A stretch of DNA of 64,000 nt from Betaproteobacteria bacterium. GTDB taxonomy: Bacteria > Pseudomonadota > Gammaproteobacteria > Burkholderiales > CAIKXV01. A program made the position numbers and the translations under genes. Position 1 is the first letter of the stretch, and each line of letters starts with the position of its first letter. The notes beneath the pieces are model-generated. The model ran no database searches and was not told where the DNA came from. It saw nothing but the letters and a program-made list of their open reading frames with translations. This document shows positions 62,745 to 64,000 of the stretch, in pieces. The stretch spans positions 163,605-227,604 of the forward strand of contig CANGYF010000006.1 in NCBI GenBank assembly GCA_947458265.1, written 5' to 3'.

Positions 62745-63617
62745 TTACCGACGACGACCGTTCGAGGAACCAAGGATGCGCAGCGCGATCGCCTTGCCGA
62801 CGGCCTGTGCGCGATTGTTGGCACCGAGCTTGCGCAGGATGCGCTGCACGTGGTTCTTCACGGTCAAGGGGCTGATCACGAGTTCAGCAGCGATCTCGAC
62901 GTTGTTCTTGCCATGCTGCACCAGCTCGAGGATGCTCACCTCGCGATCCGAGAGCAGGCCAGGTCCCGCCGCCTCGCCGCCTTCCTGGTCGCTGGCCGAA
63001 ACCCGGATCAGCGCGGTATGGAGGTAGGGCACCAGCAGTTCCAGCAAGTACGCGATATGGGTTGGTCGGTCCGTCGGTACGCCGAAGAAGTAGAACTGGC
63101 TGCCGGGGGCCTTGTTGTGGTCCAGCACACCGTGAACCGCACAGGCGCGCAGCCCGAGGCGCATGAGTTCCGAGTTGAACGGCACGTAGCGTTCGCTGCT
63201 CGGGACCAGGACGAGCGGCCGTGCACCACTGCGTAACCAGGTTTCGCCGAGATCCGAGATCAACCCCTTGCCTTCGGCACAGATCTCCTGCAGTACCTCG
63301 TTCGGGATAGGCGAACTGCTGAAGTGATCGATCAGTAGCGCGTTACCTCCGCCATCGATCAGCGTGCACACCAGTAGCCGATGCGGCAACACCGTCTGGA
63401 ACTCGCCTTCCAGCCAGCGGAACATCTGGTTGCGCCGTCGCACATCGACGGCCGACGCGATCGCGCGCAGGAACCGCAGCTGTTCGATCTGGTTCAAGGA
63501 AGGGAGTTCAGGGCTGCGATAACCAGACCCTGGCCGGTAATCGCGCCCGTTTCCGATCGATTTCGGCGCTCCGGCTTCAAGCCATCGAGGGGTTTGCTCG
63601 TACACGGTCGTGCGCAT
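62745..63617 (-). CDS. epsA: LuxR-type regulator of the EpsA (PEP-CTERM/exosortase-associated) family
   Basis: Transcription factor of 290 aa. The ATG at 63617 gives MRTTVYEQTPRW; upstream frame reads through non-coding sequence. The C-terminal LuxR helix-turn-helix is LLSDREVSILELVQHGKNNVEIAAELVISPLTVKNHVQRILRKLGANNRAQAVGKAIAL. The N-terminal part (SLNQIEQLRFLRAIASAVDVRRRNQMFRWLEGEFQTVLPHRLLVC) matches the EpsA family found next to exosortase or exopolysaccharide loci. Its position beside a PEP-CTERM gene and manC/galU supports a role in biofilm or surface-protein control. The exact name is by family resemblance. Confidence 0.8.
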   Translation of the reverse strand: MRTTVYEQTPRWLEAGAPKSIGNGRDYRPGSGYRSPELPSLNQIEQLRFLRAIASAVDVRRRNQMFRWLEGEFQTVLPHRLLVCTLIDGGGNALLIDHFSSSPIPNEVLQEICAEGKGLISDLGETWLRSGARPLVLVPSSERYVPFNSELMRLGLRACAVHGVLDHNKAPGSQFYFFGVPTDRPTHIAYLLELLVPYLHTALIRVSASDQEGGEAAGPGLLSDREVSILELVQHGKNNVEIAAELVISPLTVKNHVQRILRKLGANNRAQAVGKAIALRILGSSNGRRR

Positions 63618-63810
63618 GCTCCATTGGGCAGGTTGCACAGGAAAAGTCGCTACAACCGTGCGCAAACGCCATGCCCGCCATATGGAATCATGTGTTGACG
63701 CGACAATGAAGGAACCGGCACACGTTCGCAGTGTGCAAATTGTCCGTGCAACCCCGCGTTGGGAAGCGAACGTAGCTGTCGCTGCGGCGCGACACCACGT
63801 CAGGCGACAC

Positions 63811-63848
63811 CAGAAACGAAAACGCCCCGATCGGGAGACCGGGGCGTT
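63811..63848 (-). terminator. Intrinsic terminator of the rRNA operon
   Basis: AACGCCCCG...CGGGGCGTT forms a nine-base-pair stem with a short loop; on the minus strand it is followed by TTTTCGTTTC. It lies about 40 bases beyond the 5S gene end. Confidence 0.82.
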
Positions 63849-63886
63849 GTGGTCAGGGGCCTGGATGAGGCGCCTGAGGAGGGGAG

Positions 63887-64000
63887 TCTGACGATGACCT
63901 ACTTTCACGCGAAAAAGATCGCACTATCATCGGCGCTGGAGCGTTTCACGGTCCTGTTCGGGATGGGAAGGGGTGGTTCCACTCCGCTATGGTCGTCAGA
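63887..64000 (-). rRNA. rrf: 5S ribosomal RNA (possibly missing the first bases)
   Basis: The reverse complement reads TCTGACGACCATAGCGGAGT at its 5' end and GAAAGTAGGTCATCGTCAGA at its 3' end; the two ends pair (TCTGACGA/TCGTCAGA) as helix I of 5S rRNA. The internal CCACCCCTTCCCATCCCGAA and GCCGATGATAGTGCG are conserved 5S sequence. The 23S gene should lie beyond the right edge; a few 5' bases may also lie outside. Confidence 0.95.

Overview
The window is GC-rich, gene-dense chromosomal DNA that reads as a betaproteobacterium, most likely Burkholderiales. The grounds are a Bug-family (TTT) binding protein, the gene orders lipA-lipB-ybeD-dat-dacC, argB-nucleotidase-slmA, gpmI-rhodanese-grxC-secB-gpsA-trmL and glyQ-glyS-gmhB-plsC, PEP-CTERM proteins with an EpsA-type LuxR regulator, and a 5S rRNA with a betaproteobacterial-looking sequence. 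No tRNA, CRISPR array, intact insertion sequence or prophage was seen.

Layout. 0-2 kb: end of a BMP-type nucleoside/simple-sugar ABC importer (permease, then lipoprotein receptor). 2-17 kb: a catabolic and redox region with a zeta-class GST, a CocE-type hydrolase facing a beta-hydroxyacid dehydrogenase/amidohydrolase pair, a PEP-CTERM protein, an amine-oxidase-like flavoprotein, a ketopantoate-reductase homologue, a divergent carboxymuconolactone-decarboxylase/MarR pair with a shared operator, a two-subunit molybdenum hydroxylase followed by a methyltransferase, and an Ldh-family dehydrogenase. 17-40 kb: mostly core genes (typA; lipoate biosynthesis with ybeD, dat and dacC; hsp20; argB; slmA; moeB; ctpA; envC; gpmI; grxC; secB; gpsA; trmL). 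Two genes interrupt the usual lipoate-cluster order: a DUF1499 protein and a SET-domain lysine methyltransferase with a histone-H1-like Lys/Ala tail.

40-49 kb is the accessory part: a remnant of a type II secretion F/MshG gene beside an MshA-like pilin, an iron-ADH homologue that seems to have lost its metal ligands, an enoyl-CoA hydratase operon, a low-affinity iron permease and a decayed partial copy of it 3 kb away, a YgiB/YgiC/YjfL-type cassette, and a VirB6/TrbL-like fragment containing a CAG repeat. 49-58 kb returns to housekeeping (glyQS, gmhB, plsC, a YgjP-like protease, lptM, lysA) and ends with a small stand-alone histone-H1-like protein made of 12-residue repeats. 58-64 kb holds msrQ, galU, manC, a second PEP-CTERM protein and an EpsA-like regulator, which together suggest exopolysaccharide and exosortase-linked surface functions, and then the 5S end of an rRNA operon on the minus strand.

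The most interesting theme is the pair of eukaryote-like chromatin proteins: a SET methyltransferase carrying an H1-like tail and a separate H1-like protein built of the same KKAAKKVAK motif. All calls come from reading the sequence and the supplied ORF track; no database search was run.
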